This document shows, piece by piece, positions 7,622 through 16,717 of a stretch of DNA of 64,000 bases (positions within the stretch are counted from its first letter, which is position 1; each line of letters starts with the position of its first letter). The DNA is from Salinispora vitiensis (GTDB lineage Bacteria; Actinomycetota; Actinomycetes; Mycobacteriales; Micromonosporaceae), in the NCBI RefSeq assembly GCF_000378825.1, contig NZ_KB900388.1, positions 3,560,426 through 3,624,425 of the forward strand. The letters run 5' to 3'. The notes beneath the pieces are model-generated. The model did no database searches, had not been told where the DNA came from, and saw only the letters and a list, made by a program, of their open reading frames with translations. Made by a program: the position numbers and the translations under genes.

Positions 7622-8776
7622 ATGGACTTTCGACTCACCGAGGAGCACGAGGCGCTGCGGGCGAGCGTCCGCGACTTCGCCCGCGAGGTGGTCGCTCCAG
7701 TCATCGCCGACCACTACGAGCAGCACACCTTCCCGTACGACGCTATTCGCCAGATGGGAAAGATGGGTCTGTTCGGTCTCCCCTTTCCGGAGGAGCACGG
7801 CGGCATGGGGGGTGACTACTTCGCGCTCTGCTTGGTACTGGAGGAGCTTGCCCGGATCGACTCCAGCGTGGCGATCACGCTCGAGGCGGCGGTCTCGCTC
7901 GGTGCGATGCCCATCTACCGGTTCGGTACGGACGAGCAGCGGGCACAGTGGCTGCCGCGGCTACTCAACGGCACGGCGCTGGCCGCGTTCGGGTTGACTG
8001 AGCCGGGATTCGGCTCGGATGCCGGGGGAACCCAGACCCGGGCCGTACTCGACGAGTCGACGGACGAGTGGGTGATCAACGGGTCGAAGGCGTTCATCAC
8101 CAACTCCGGGACCGACATCACCGAGCTGGTCACGGTCGCGGCGGTCACCGGTACCAGGCCGGATGGTTCAAAGGAGCTGTCCACGATCATCGTGCCGACC
8201 GGAACCCCGGGCTTCACCGTGGCGCCGGGATACTCCAAGGTGGGCTGGACGGCCTCCGACACGCACGAGCTGACCTTCGACGACTGTCGGGTGCCGGCGG
8301 GAAACTTGCTTGGCGAGCGGGGCCGGGGCTTCGCGCAGTTCCTGCGGATTCTCGACGAGGGGCGGATCGCGATCGCCGCCCTCGCCGTCGGCTTGGCCCA
8401 GGGCTGTGTGGACGAGTCGGTCCGGTATGCCAAGGAACGGCACGCCTTCGGCCGTCCGATCGGGGCCAACCAGGCGATTCAATTCAAGATTGCGGACATG
8501 GAGCTGCGGGTGCACACCGCCCGGCTGGCATATTACGACGCGGCGGCGCGGATGCTCGCCGGAGAACCGTTCAAGCGCCAGGCGGCCATCGCCAAGCTGC
8601 ACGCCAGCACCATCGCGGTGGACAACGCTCGGGACGCCACCCAGATCCACGGCGGGTACGGCTTCATGAACGAGTTTCCGGTGGCCCGATTCTGGCGGGA
8701 CGCCAAGATCCTGGAGATCGGTGAGGGTACCTCCGAGGTGCAGCGCATGATCATTGCACGGGAGCTGGGGCTGTAG
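7622..8776 (+). CDS. Acyl-CoA dehydrogenase (short/branched-chain type)
   Basis: A 384-residue FAD-dependent acyl-CoA dehydrogenase with the family signatures AAFGLTEPGFGSDAGG and, near the C-terminus, QIHGGYGFMNEFPVARFWRD followed by EIGEGTSEVQRM. The glutamate in IGEGTS occupies the catalytic-base position of short- and medium-chain enzymes; classical isovaleryl-CoA dehydrogenases have a non-acidic residue there and use a distant glutamate. So, although the cluster suggests isovaleryl-CoA, the active site looks more like a general short/branched-chain enzyme. AGGAGG at 7610-7615 supports ATG 7622. Electrons would pass to ETF. It probably shares a transcript with the upstream carboxyltransferase. 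Confidence 0.93.
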   Translation: MDFRLTEEHEALRASVRDFAREVVAPVIADHYEQHTFPYDAIRQMGKMGLFGLPFPEEHGGMGGDYFALCLVLEELARIDSSVAITLEAAVSLGAMPIYRFGTDEQRAQWLPRLLNGTALAAFGLTEPGFGSDAGGTQTRAVLDESTDEWVINGSKAFITNSGTDITELVTVAAVTGTRPDGSKELSTIIVPTGTPGFTVAPGYSKVGWTASDTHELTFDDCRVPAGNLLGERGRGFAQFLRILDEGRIAIAALAVGLAQGCVDESVRYAKERHAFGRPIGANQAIQFKIADMELRVHTARLAYYDAAARMLAGEPFKRQAAIAKLHASTIAVDNARDATQIHGGYGFMNEFPVARFWRDAKILEIGEGTSEVQRMIIARELGL

Positions 8777-8869
8777 CGGAAGCTTGGCCGGGATCCGGGA
8801 TCCAGGAGCCGGTCATTAGGGCGACGAGGGTCTTTTGGCGATCGTCGTTGATCCGTACCCTTCCTGGCC

Positions 8870-11437
8870 ATGAGCCCGGAGGATGACTATTCGCGGTGGT
8901 CCGGCGGCCCGGCGGGGCTGCCCGACCTACTCCGCGGACACCGGCTGGCCGCCGGCCTGACCCAGGCCGAACTGGCGGGCCGGGCCGGAGTCGGGGTCCG
9001 GACTGTGCGGGACGTGGAGCGGGGCCGTTCGTCGCGGCCCCAGCGGACCACCGTCGAACTGCTCGCGACCGCCCTTGGGTTGGCCGGGGCAGCGCGGTCC
9101 ACCTTTGTCGCCGCCGCCCGACAGCTGCCGACGCCCCGGTACCCGGAGCCCGAGTCGGTGTTCCACGTCGGCCCGGACGGCATGGTACGGCCGACCGCGC
9201 TGCCCCCGGCCCCCGAGCTGATCGGCCGGGAGCGTGACGTGGCCGAGCTGGTCGGGATGCTCAGCGGCGAGCCGACAGCCCGGCTGGTCAGCCTGGTCGG
9301 ATTGGCTGGAGTCGGCAAGACGGCGCTGGCGCTGTCGGTGGCCCAAGCGGCCACCGGGCACCTCCCGGGTGGGGTAGCCGGGGTCCTCACCGGGGAGGGA
9401 ACGGATGTCGCGGAGCTGCTTGCCGCCTCAGCGGCGGCCTTCGGAGTAGCTCGCCTCCCCGAGCTGGCCACCCGGCTCGCCGGCCAGCCGGCACTGCTAC
9501 TTGTGGACGCCGTGGAGCGGGCTCCCGGCCCGGTCGCCGAAGCCCTGCACCAACTCGCGACCGCGGTGCCGTCCCTGTGGGTGCTGGTCACCGGTCGGCA
9601 CCCGGTCGGGCTGCGCGGTGAGCGGGTCCGGCCGGTGGCCCCGCTCGATACGCCACCGCCGGACCGCGACGAGGCTGGCCCGGAGGCCCTCGCCCAGTAT
9701 CCGGCGGTGGCGCTGTTCACCGCCCGGCTCGAGCTGGTCCGACCGAATCCGCCGACGGCGGCGGAACTACCGGCGCTGGCCCGGCTGGTCCGCCGCCTCG
9801 GTGGACTTCCGTTGGCGATCGAGCTGATGGCGGCGCGGGGGCACCTCCTCGACCTCAACGAGTTGCTCGACCGGTATGGCGATCGGGTTCTTGATCTGGC
9901 AACTGCTTCCGGTGCCGCCGAGCGGCCGGGCTGGAACGCTGCTGATCCGGGCCGGCCGCAGCGGACGCCCGCTGCGGTCGTCGAGACGCTGCGGGACGCC
10001 GTTGCTACCAGCTATCTCCTGCTCACCCCCGAGGAGCGGGCTGCCCTGCGGCGGCTCGCCATCTTCGGTAACCGCTGGTCGATCAGGTTGGCCGAGGAGA
10101 TGCTCGGAATTGGCGCGGAACCGGGGGGCACGGCGCTGGTCGTTGACCCGGTTGTGCTCCTGGATCGGCTCCGGGAGCTGGGTCTACTCAGCATCCTGGG
10201 GGCGGGGCCGTTCCGATTCCGGCTGCTCGACGCTGTTCGGGAGTTCGCCGTCGAGCAGGCTGCCGGCGCGGGCGAACTCACCCCGGCCCGGCGTCAACAT
10301 GCGCGGGTCATGGCCGGACTGGTCGCCGAGACGGCCCCGTACCTGGTTGGCGCGGACCTGACCGCGGCGGTGCACCGACTGGACGACGTGGGTGGGGACA
10401 TCAGCTCCGCACTCGGGCATGCCGCTGTCGACGATCCGGTGACCGCGCTGGGCCTGGCGGCCGGACTCGTCCGGTGGTGGCGCTTTCGCGGGCGCGATGT
10501 CGCCGGCCGGCAGTGGCTGCGCCGGTTGCTGGCGGATCCGCGTACCGCTGACGCTTCCCCGGTCCTGCGGGCGTGGGCGTTGCTGGGCGTGGCCCGGTTG
10601 GCCGCGGAGCACGGCGCCGGGGCGGAGGAGCTGCCGGCTGCCCGTGCGGCACTCGCCGCCTTCGAGTCGGCCGGCGAGGTCGCCGGTGAGCTGGAGGCCC
10701 GTACCGTTTTGGGCAGGTTGTTCACCGGCACCGGCGACCACGATGAGGCACGGGGGCAGGCCGAGGCGGTATTGGCGCTGGCCACCCGGCACGGGCGGAT
10801 CCGGGACATGACGGTGGCGCAGAACAACCTGGCCTGGCACGGGATCCGGGTCGGTGACCTTGCCACTGCTCGGCGCCGGTTGGCTGCCGCCGATCGCCTC
10901 GCGGCCCAGTGCGGGGAGCGGCGGCTACGAGTACTCGCGATGGCCAACCTGGCGGAGGTCACGCGTCTTGAGGGCCGGTACGACATCGCCGTCGACCAGG
11001 GACGGAGGACGTTGGCGGCGTTGACGGCGCTGGGTGACCCGGGGCACCACCGGCGGGTGCTGGGCACGGTTGGGCTGGCGCTGGCACAGGACGATCGCGT
11101 GGCGGAGGCGACCGAGGTGCTGGCCGAGCTGCGGCCCGGGGGACCGGCGGCGGGTCTGAGTTGGATTCCAGCGGACGGGATCTGTGGGTTGATCGAAGGA
11201 ACGCTGGCGTTGCGCCGGGGTGATCGGGAGGTGGCGGCCGAGTGGTTCGCCGTCGCTGCCGAGGCGGGAGCCAACAGTCAGGATCGCCGTGACCTGGTGG
11301 AGGCGTTGGTGGGGCTGGCCGCCAGCACGGCGGAGCCGGCCGTGCTGGATCGGCTGGATGCGGTCTGTCGGGTCAGTGGGATCTGTCTGCTGCCACCGGA
11401 GGTGGAGGCTTTGGCTGCGGCTACCCGTCGGCCGTGA
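8870..11437 (+). CDS. XRE-HTH/STAND ATPase transcriptional regulator
   Basis: An 855-residue regulator. Residues about 18-75 form an XRE-type HTH (LLRGHRLAAGLTQAELAGRAGVGVRTVRDVERG). A STAND/NB-ARC-like ATPase follows, with Walker A SLVGLAGVGKTALA (about 142-155) and Walker B PALLLVDAVE (about 208-217). From about residue 470 the protein is helical and TPR-like. This is the AfsR-style architecture with XRE in place of a SARP domain; such proteins switch on ATP binding and usually act on nearby or secondary-metabolism genes. A -10-like TACCCT (8856-8861) lies 8 bp before the ATG, suggesting a leaderless mRNA. The target is unknown. The intergenic stretch after it (11438-11693) contains a hairpin of GAGCGAG/CTCGCTC but no gene. 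Confidence 0.87.
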   Translation: MSPEDDYSRWSGGPAGLPDLLRGHRLAAGLTQAELAGRAGVGVRTVRDVERGRSSRPQRTTVELLATALGLAGAARSTFVAAARQLPTPRYPEPESVFHVGPDGMVRPTALPPAPELIGRERDVAELVGMLSGEPTARLVSLVGLAGVGKTALALSVAQAATGHLPGGVAGVLTGEGTDVAELLAASAAAFGVARLPELATRLAGQPALLLVDAVERAPGPVAEALHQLATAVPSLWVLVTGRHPVGLRGERVRPVAPLDTPPPDRDEAGPEALAQYPAVALFTARLELVRPNPPTAAELPALARLVRRLGGLPLAIELMAARGHLLDLNELLDRYGDRVLDLATASGAAERPGWNAADPGRPQRTPAAVVETLRDAVATSYLLLTPEERAALRRLAIFGNRWSIRLAEEMLGIGAEPGGTALVVDPVVLLDRLRELGLLSILGAGPFRFRLLDAVREFAVEQAAGAGELTPARRQHARVMAGLVAETAPYLVGADLTAAVHRLDDVGGDISSALGHAAVDDPVTALGLAAGLVRWWRFRGRDVAGRQWLRRLLADPRTADASPVLRAWALLGVARLAAEHGAGAEELPAARAALAAFESAGEVAGELEARTVLGRLFTGTGDHDEARGQAEAVLALATRHGRIRDMTVAQNNLAWHGIRVGDLATARRRLAAADRLAAQCGERRLRVLAMANLAEVTRLEGRYDIAVDQGRRTLAALTALGDPGHHRRVLGTVGLALAQDDRVAEATEVLAELRPGGPAAGLSWIPADGICGLIEGTLALRRGDREVAAEWFAVAAEAGANSQDRRDLVEALVGLAASTAEPAVLDRLDAVCRVSGICLLPPEVEALAAATRRP

Positions 11438-11693
11438 GCCGTTGTCGGCGTGGCCGGCTGAACAGGTCCCGGGAGCGGCGCGAGCGAGAGCCCCCTCTGT
11501 TACCCCTCGCTCGTCGCCCGCGCCCTCCCCCGGGTGCATCCCCCGTTGATGTGGAGCTTAGTTGGCGGGGAACTCTCACCTGCCCGAATTGCCCAACAAT
11601 CAACCGTTTCTCGGGCAGTTCTGCCGCTCTTTCTGCCGGTGGTATTCGCTGCCGGTGGTGTCCTGGCCAAGCCAGCGCCATCCACCGGTGGCG

Positions 11694-12191
11694 TCAGTGG
11701 CGGTTGCGGTCCGGCTCCGGGTCGGTGGCGCCGGCGGTGGCGCCGGGGTGGACCGCATCGCGCACCCGACGTAGCCCATCGAGGAGTTGGGTCAGTGACT
11801 CCCGGTCGAGCTGCCCGGTGAACCACTCCTCGATGATGCGTAGGTGATCCGGGAGTGCGGCCTGGAGCCGCTCCCGGCCGGATTCGGTGGCCACCGCGAA
11901 GTAGCTTCGTCGGTCGGCGGGGCAGGCACGCCGGGCGAGGAGCCCATCGCGTTCCATCCGGTCCACCACGCGGGTCGTCCCGCTGGTGGAGAGGGAAGTC
12001 TGTGCGGCGAGATCGGTCATCCGGAGCTGATTGCCAGGTGAGCGGGCGAGCCGGGTGAGTACCTCGAATTCCACCGGGGAGAGTCCGTGCTCCTCGAATT
12101 GGGCGGCGAACCGGGCCAACAGCCCGGCGTGCGCCTCGACAAGTAGACCGACGGCGGTGATCCGGGGGTCGTCGAACACATTCGGGTCCAC
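11694..12191 (-). CDS. MarR family transcriptional regulator
   Basis: A 165-residue winged-helix regulator with the MarR core: FEEHGLSPVEFEVLTRLARSPGNQLRMTDLAAQTSLSTSGTTRVVDRMERDGLLARRACPADRRSYFAVATESGRE. The wing motif with DRRS is fully conserved. MarR proteins are dimeric repressors relieved by small phenolic or oxidant signals. It is divergent from the GCS2-family ligase, with a strong dyad (12223-12241) in the shared promoter region, so autoregulation and control of the ligase gene are plausible. The last 15 residues (GATAGATDPEPDRNRH) are low-complexity. Start ATG 12191 fits the family N-terminus. Confidence 0.92.
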   Translation of the reverse strand: MDPNVFDDPRITAVGLLVEAHAGLLARFAAQFEEHGLSPVEFEVLTRLARSPGNQLRMTDLAAQTSLSTSGTTRVVDRMERDGLLARRACPADRRSYFAVATESGRERLQAALPDHLRIIEEWFTGQLDRESLTQLLDGLRRVRDAVHPGATAGATDPEPDRNRH

Positions 12192-12222
12192 CGCCCGATG
12201 CTACCAGTAGTTGATCAACGAA

Positions 12223-12241
12223 ATATTGCCGCAGGCAATAT
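12223..12241. promoter_or_regulatory. Candidate MarR operator
   Basis: ATATTGCC GCA GGCAATAT is a perfect 8+3+8 inverted repeat, 32 bp before the MarR start on the opposite strand and about 175 bp before the GCS2 ligase gene. A/T-rich palindromes of 16-20 bp placed like this are typical autoregulatory MarR sites. It is flanked by TTGATCAAC and GTTGAG, which may extend the dyad. Confidence 0.6.
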
Positions 12242-12415
12242 CTGTTGAGCACGTTACTTACAAGACAAGCATCTCTGTGGATGGTGCACGAGACCAGGCT
12301 GGTGGGCTGATAAGCGCCCAGCTCTGGCCCGCCGCCTTGGCCACTCCTACCGTGGAGGGTTCACAATGCGCTGCGGAGCGGCATCGCTCCGTCACCTCGG
12401 GCGCCGGGAGGATAC

Positions 12416-13894
12416 ATGGGCAGGGATGTCACGCTAGGCGCCTTCTCCCGGGAGGATCGGCTCCGCTACCGGCGCAAGGTACGTCGCTGCCTGGACGTCT
12501 TCGCCTTGATGTTGGACGACTTCGGGTTTGCTGCCGATCGGCCAATGACCGGCTTGGAAATCGAGCTGAACCTGGTCGACTCCGCCGCCGAACCGGCGAT
12601 GCGGAACGAGGAGATTCTCGCCGACATCGCCGACCCGCTCTTCCAGACCGAACTGGGGCAGTTCAATCTCGAGCTGAACGCCGCGCCCCGGCTGATCGAG
12701 GGCACCGGCTTCACCGGCTACGAACAGGACCTTCGTGGCAGTCTGGCCCGTGCCGATGAGTGGGCGGCCAAGTCTGACGCAAAGATCCTCCTGGTGGGAA
12801 TCCTGCCCACCCTGACCGAGGGGCACCTGGTCGTCGACAACCTCTCCACCAACGAGCGCTACCGGGTGCTCAACGACCAGATCGTCGGAGCGCGTGGTGA
12901 AGACATCGAGCTCGACATCCGCGGAGTCGAGCGGTTACAGACCCACACCGACTCGATCGCTCCTGAGTCGGCCTGCACCAGTCTGCAGTTCCACCTCCAG
13001 GTGGCGCCGGACAGCTTCGCCGACTACTGGAACGCCTCACAGGCGATCGCCGCCGCCCAGGTGGCGACCGGAGCCAACTCTCCCTATCTGTACGGCCGAC
13101 AACTCTGGGCGGAGACCCGGATCGCGCTGTTCCAACAAGCGACCGACACCCGGCCAGACGAGTTGAAGGCGCAGGGGGTCCGTCCTCGGGTCTGGTTCGG
13201 CGAGCGTTGGATCACCTCGATTTTCGACCTCTTCGAGGAGAACGTCCGTTATTTTCCGCCACTGTTGCCGATCTGCGAGGAAGAGGACCCGGTGGAGGTG
13301 CTGCACGCCGGGGGTGTGCCGAAACTCGGCGAACTACGCCTGCACAACGGGACGGTCTACCGCTGGAACCGGCCGGTCTACGACATCACCGAGGGGCGTC
13401 CGCACCTACGGGTGGAAAATCGGGTCCTGCCGGCCGGTCCGACCGTGATCGACATGCTGGCCAACGCCGCCTTCTACTTCGGATCGGCACGAGGGCTGGC
13501 CGAGGCGGACCATCCGGCGTGGAGTCAGCTGCCGTTCAGCTCGGCGGAGGAGAACTTCCACGCCGCCGCCCGACGTGGCATGGACGCCGTGGTGCACTGG
13601 CCTCAGCTCGGTGAGGTACCGGTCACCGAGCTGGTCCTCGACGTGCTGCTGCCGCAGGCGGCGACCGGCCTCGACCGGTTCGGCGTGGCTCCCGGTGAGC
13701 GAGACCGGCTGCTCGGCATCATCGAGCAGCGTTGTCGGACCCGACGTAACGGCGCGGTGTGGCAGGCGGAAACGGTGTGGGCGGCCGAGCGGCACCGGAA
13801 ACTCGACCGCCCGGCGGCCCTGCACCACATGGTCCAGCGGTACGCCGAACTCCAGCGCAGCAACGAGCCGGTGCACACCTGGCCGGTCGACTAG
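12416..13894 (+). CDS. Glutamate-cysteine ligase family 2 (GCS2) protein
   Basis: A 492-residue member of the GCS2 carboxylate-amine ligase family. The ATP/metal-binding strand TGLEIELNLVD lies near residue 44 and TELGQFNLELN near residue 78, followed by the substrate-region segments ASCTSLQFHLQV-like (SACTSLQFHLQVAP) and LHNGTVYRWNRPVYD. Members join glutamate to an amine or cysteine; actinobacterial roles include early steps of ergothioneine or related thiol metabolism, but the substrate here is not shown by the sequence. ATG 12416 is preceded by GGGAGGA (12405-12411). The divergent MarR regulator suggests stress-responsive expression. No egt genes lie next to it. Confidence 0.88.
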   Translation: MGRDVTLGAFSREDRLRYRRKVRRCLDVFALMLDDFGFAADRPMTGLEIELNLVDSAAEPAMRNEEILADIADPLFQTELGQFNLELNAAPRLIEGTGFTGYEQDLRGSLARADEWAAKSDAKILLVGILPTLTEGHLVVDNLSTNERYRVLNDQIVGARGEDIELDIRGVERLQTHTDSIAPESACTSLQFHLQVAPDSFADYWNASQAIAAAQVATGANSPYLYGRQLWAETRIALFQQATDTRPDELKAQGVRPRVWFGERWITSIFDLFEENVRYFPPLLPICEEEDPVEVLHAGGVPKLGELRLHNGTVYRWNRPVYDITEGRPHLRVENRVLPAGPTVIDMLANAAFYFGSARGLAEADHPAWSQLPFSSAEENFHAAARRGMDAVVHWPQLGEVPVTELVLDVLLPQAATGLDRFGVAPGERDRLLGIIEQRCRTRRNGAVWQAETVWAAERHRKLDRPAALHHMVQRYAELQRSNEPVHTWPVD

Positions 13895-14013
13895 GCGGCC
13901 GGCGGGTTTCGCCCTTACTCGGCGCGTCGGGGCGATGGCGACCGAAGGCGTCCGAGCGATGGCGACCGAAGGCTTGGGGCAGAACCCGGTCGGGGCGGTG
14001 CCCGGCACCCCGG

Positions 14014-15378
14014 TTAGCTGGTGCGGCGGGGCGACCGGGGCCGGGCCGGGCCGCTCTCCGTCGGCTCCTGCGCGGCGGGGGCGGCGTCCGCTGCCGGTGC
14101 ATCGTCCACGCTGCGCTGAACCGGCACCCCGGCCGTGGTATCCGTCGGCACAGTGCGGGGACGTCGGCTGCCTGATCCGCGCGTCCGGCGGCGAGGGGTA
14201 GCCGTCGCGCCGACCGAACCGTCCGGCGGTGGGGCGGCCGGGGGCTCGGCCGGCTGGGGCGAATCGGCCGGAGTCTCGGCTGGCTGGGGTGAATCGGCCG
14301 GAGTCTCCGCCGGCTGGGGCGAAACTGCCCGCCGTCGGCGGTCGGCCCGTTGGCCGAGCGCGGCGACCAGCGCCGAGCCCCCAAAGCCGATGATGACCGC
14401 GTACGGGGCGATGAGGTGTGCCGACGCCTGGCCGGGAGCGAGGTCCGCCAGCCCCGGTACGGCGAGCAGGTAGACGACGGCGACGAGGAGCGGGCCGGCT
14501 GCGCCGGAGGCGGTGGTGCCAATTCGCTGGTCGGGGTTCCGGGCCGTGCCGCGGGCGACCAGTACGCCGATGAGGAGGGCAGAGCCGAGGGACAGCAGCG
14601 CACCCGGCCAGTAGAACCAGTCGCGGAGCCACAGCTCGCTTCCGCCGACACTGAGTTGCCAGATGCCGAGCTGGGCGGCATTCAGTCCCCGTCCCGCGAT
14701 GACGCCGTCCACAACGGCCACCACCGCGAGCAGCCACAGCCAGCCGACGGTGGCGATCACGTTGGTGGCGGCGGCGCGGGAGTGTAACGCCCATCCGGCG
14801 ATGGCCACGCCGACCAGGACGCCCAGGGCGGCGTAGCCAGCGGCGACATCCCGGGGTGCGGCGACGCCGGGTACCACGGCCACCCGGGCCGGTACGGCGG
14901 TCAACAGGACCGTGATCAGGGCACCGATCCCGGCGGCTCCGGCGAGCGCCAGCCTGCCGAACACCCCGTCGGATTCACTCGGGTTGGCCTGGCTCAACTT
15001 CGCCGTCTCCCGGGTGGTCGGTGCGGCGGTCTCGGGGCCGCCCGGGCTGTCGGCCGAGCTGTGCAAAATGGATGGCGCGGTGGTGCTCTCCGTCGAGTCC
15101 GCTCCGGAGGGCTCGCTGCTGCTGTTCGATGGGCGTTCCACCGGGCCACGACGGCGGAGGTGTTGTGCGCAGACCGCACCGGCCACAGTAGAGCTGGCGG
15201 CGATCCAGGTGGCCCAGATCAGGCTGGCCGTCCAGGCGGTGACTGCTTCCCCCTGATCGGGCGGTGGGGCCCAGTTGATGATGCCCAGGCCGTAGCCGAA
15301 GCCCAGCGCGGCGGCGCCGGCCCCGGCGGCGGTACCAAGCGCGGTCATGATCGATATTGCCCAGCCGCGTCTCGCCAT
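14014..15378 (-). CDS. Polytopic membrane protein with proline-rich C-terminal repeats
   Basis: A 454-residue protein I do not recognise as a named family. It has about eight hydrophobic segments: one near residues 8-35, one near 48-70, then a polar 60-residue loop (SSSEPSGADSTESTTAPS), then clusters from about 140 to 325. The C-terminal 125 residues are disordered, with three near copies of SPQPAETPAD and basic patches RRRTRGSGSRR. ATG 15378 is chosen because hydrophobic sequence begins at once after MARRGW. Topology suggests an integral membrane protein with a long cytoplasmic tail. It is transcribed divergently from the PASTA-domain protein. Function unknown; conserved hypothetical in this family (inference). 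Confidence 0.75.
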   Translation of the reverse strand: MARRGWAISIMTALGTAAGAGAAALGFGYGLGIINWAPPPDQGEAVTAWTASLIWATWIAASSTVAGAVCAQHLRRRGPVERPSNSSSEPSGADSTESTTAPSILHSSADSPGGPETAAPTTRETAKLSQANPSESDGVFGRLALAGAAGIGALITVLLTAVPARVAVVPGVAAPRDVAAGYAALGVLVGVAIAGWALHSRAAATNVIATVGWLWLLAVVAVVDGVIAGRGLNAAQLGIWQLSVGGSELWLRDWFYWPGALLSLGSALLIGVLVARGTARNPDQRIGTTASGAAGPLLVAVVYLLAVPGLADLAPGQASAHLIAPYAVIIGFGGSALVAALGQRADRRRRAVSPQPAETPADSPQPAETPADSPQPAEPPAAPPPDGSVGATATPRRRTRGSGSRRPRTVPTDTTAGVPVQRSVDDAPAADAAPAAQEPTESGPARPRSPRRTS

Positions 15379-15560
15379 GCCGGCGAGCGTAACGTCCTGT
15401 GGTCGGGGCGGGGAGTACCGAGCCCAAATTCTTACGCAGAGTAAATACAGCGGGGTGGTTTGGTTGCGGGGGTTGACACGGATCGGGCTGCGGTGAGCTG
15501 ATTCCCGCCGGCCCCCCTGCTCTCCAGCTAGGTTGTCGTCAGGCAGCGAGGGGGAGTGGG

Positions 15561-16268
15561 ATGAGCGACGACCGAAAGCCCGGCGCTGACGGGTCGGACG
15601 ACGAAACCCGCCCGCTGCCGGCGGATCAGACCGAGCCACTGCCGCCTGCTGACCAGACCGCGCCCCTGCCTCCCGCCGGCGGGCCGGCGGCATGGTCCGG
15701 GCGGGCGGGCGTACCGCCGCCGCGTCCGCCGGAGTACCAGGAGGAGACCGGGTGGTACGCGGAGCCGAACGGGCGACGGTGGTGGTCACCGATTCTCTGG
15801 GGAGTGATTCTCCTTCTGCTCGCCGTCTTCGGCGTCGGTCTGTGGCTCACCCTCGGCACCGGCGACGACGAGCAGGTCAACCCCGGCTCCTCGCCGTCGG
15901 CCACCACGCCACCGGCATCGCCGACGCCAACGTCCCCCATGCCAACATCCGCCGCGCCGACCACGACCACGCCGACCTCGGTCGCACCGACCCCTCCGTC
16001 GCCGACGGCGGAGCCGGCTGAGGTCCCGATGCCCCCGGTGGTCGACCTGCCACTGGCCACGGCCCAGGCGCTCCTGGACCAGATCGGACTGGCGTACCGG
16101 GTTCAGTATCGGACCTCGGATCAGCCGCCCGGAATCGTGATCGGGACGGAACCGCGAGCAGGTGTGCTGGTGCCGGAGGGGACAGCGGTTGTACTGGTGG
16201 TGTCGAGGCCCGGACCGTCAGAGCGGCCGACGCCCACTCCGACCTCCGAACCCACCCCCACCGGCTGA
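15561..16268 (+). CDS. Single-pass membrane protein with one extracellular PASTA domain
   Basis: A 235-residue protein: acidic proline-rich N-terminus (residues 1-75, with repeated ADQTEPLPP), one transmembrane helix at about 79-97 (ILWGVILLLLAVFGVGLWLTL), a Thr/Pro/Ser-rich linker to about residue 155, then a single PASTA domain (about 157-213, VVDLPLATAQALLDQIGLAYRVQYRTSDQP...GTEPRAGVLVPEGTAVVLVVS) and a short Pro-Thr tail. PASTA domains bind muropeptides or beta-lactam-like ligands and are normally part of PknB kinases or PBPs. Here there is no kinase or transpeptidase domain, so it may be an accessory sensor or wall anchor. GAGGGGGAGTGGG precedes the ATG. Confidence 0.82.
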   Translation: MSDDRKPGADGSDDETRPLPADQTEPLPPADQTAPLPPAGGPAAWSGRAGVPPPRPPEYQEETGWYAEPNGRRWWSPILWGVILLLLAVFGVGLWLTLGTGDDEQVNPGSSPSATTPPASPTPTSPMPTSAAPTTTTPTSVAPTPPSPTAEPAEVPMPPVVDLPLATAQALLDQIGLAYRVQYRTSDQPPGIVIGTEPRAGVLVPEGTAVVLVVSRPGPSERPTPTPTSEPTPTG

Positions 16269-16373
16269 CCGAACGTTCCCGCCACCCCACCGGCTGGCCG
16301 GAGGTACCGCTGCCGGCTGAGCTGGCGGTTCCCAGGTTCGGGATCCTGGCGGTACGAGTGGAGCTGCCCGGGC

Positions 16374-16407
16374 GGGGCGTACCGCGTGCTTTTCGTAGGT
16401 ACGCCCC
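16374..16407. terminator. Bidirectional hairpin between convergent genes
   Basis: GGGGCGTAC / GTACGCCCC, a perfect 9-bp stem with a 16-nt loop containing CTTTTC. It lies between the PASTA-domain gene and the convergent small gene at 16430-16717, so it could end transcription from both sides. No clear U-run on the plus strand. Confidence 0.5.
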
Positions 16408-16429
16408 CAGGGCTAGGGATCGCAGCAGG

Positions 16430-16717
16430 TCAGCCCACGCGGACCGGGGTCCGCGCCAGCGCTCGGCGCGGTGTCCCTACGGTGGCTGGGTGGCGTTGCG
16501 GCGCGGGCTGGATCTGGTCCAGTCCCTCCTGCTGTACGAAGATCGACCGCCGGCTGACCGCGTCCCCCGAAGCGTTCAACTCGTAGCCGTCGAGCCAGAG
16601 CCAACCGTCGTAGGTCGGCCAGTCGAGGACCCGGATCACCCGGAAGGCGATGGGTCGGAGGAACTGGACACTCGCCGCGCGAGTCACGTGCAGTACGTCA
16701 CCGGTGCGGGGAAGCAC
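16430..16717 (-). CDS. Conserved hypothetical protein (95 aa)
   Basis: A small protein with the GTG start at 16717, chosen because AGGAG stands 5 bp upstream and the protein-like sequence begins directly after: LPRTGDVLHVTRAASVQFLRP, then FRVIRVLDWPTYDGWLWLDGYELNASGDAVSRRSIFVQ. The dense aromatic and hydrophobic pattern and acceptable codon use mark it as a real gene. The last 20 residues (RHPATVGTPRRALARTPVRVG) are low-complexity. I recall similar short proteins beside XRE/DUF397 modules in actinomycetes, but cannot assign a fold or function. It is divergent from the XRE gene and shares the intergenic region holding the 19-bp perfect inverted repeat. Confidence 0.7.
   Translation of the reverse strand: MLPRTGDVLHVTRAASVQFLRPIAFRVIRVLDWPTYDGWLWLDGYELNASGDAVSRRSIFVQQEGLDQIQPAPQRHPATVGTPRRALARTPVRVG

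Noticed and set aside
11500-12252. Minus-strand 250-codon frame overlapping marR
   Set aside because: Arg/Pro-rich shadow of the MarR gene and the intergenic region, with no domain.
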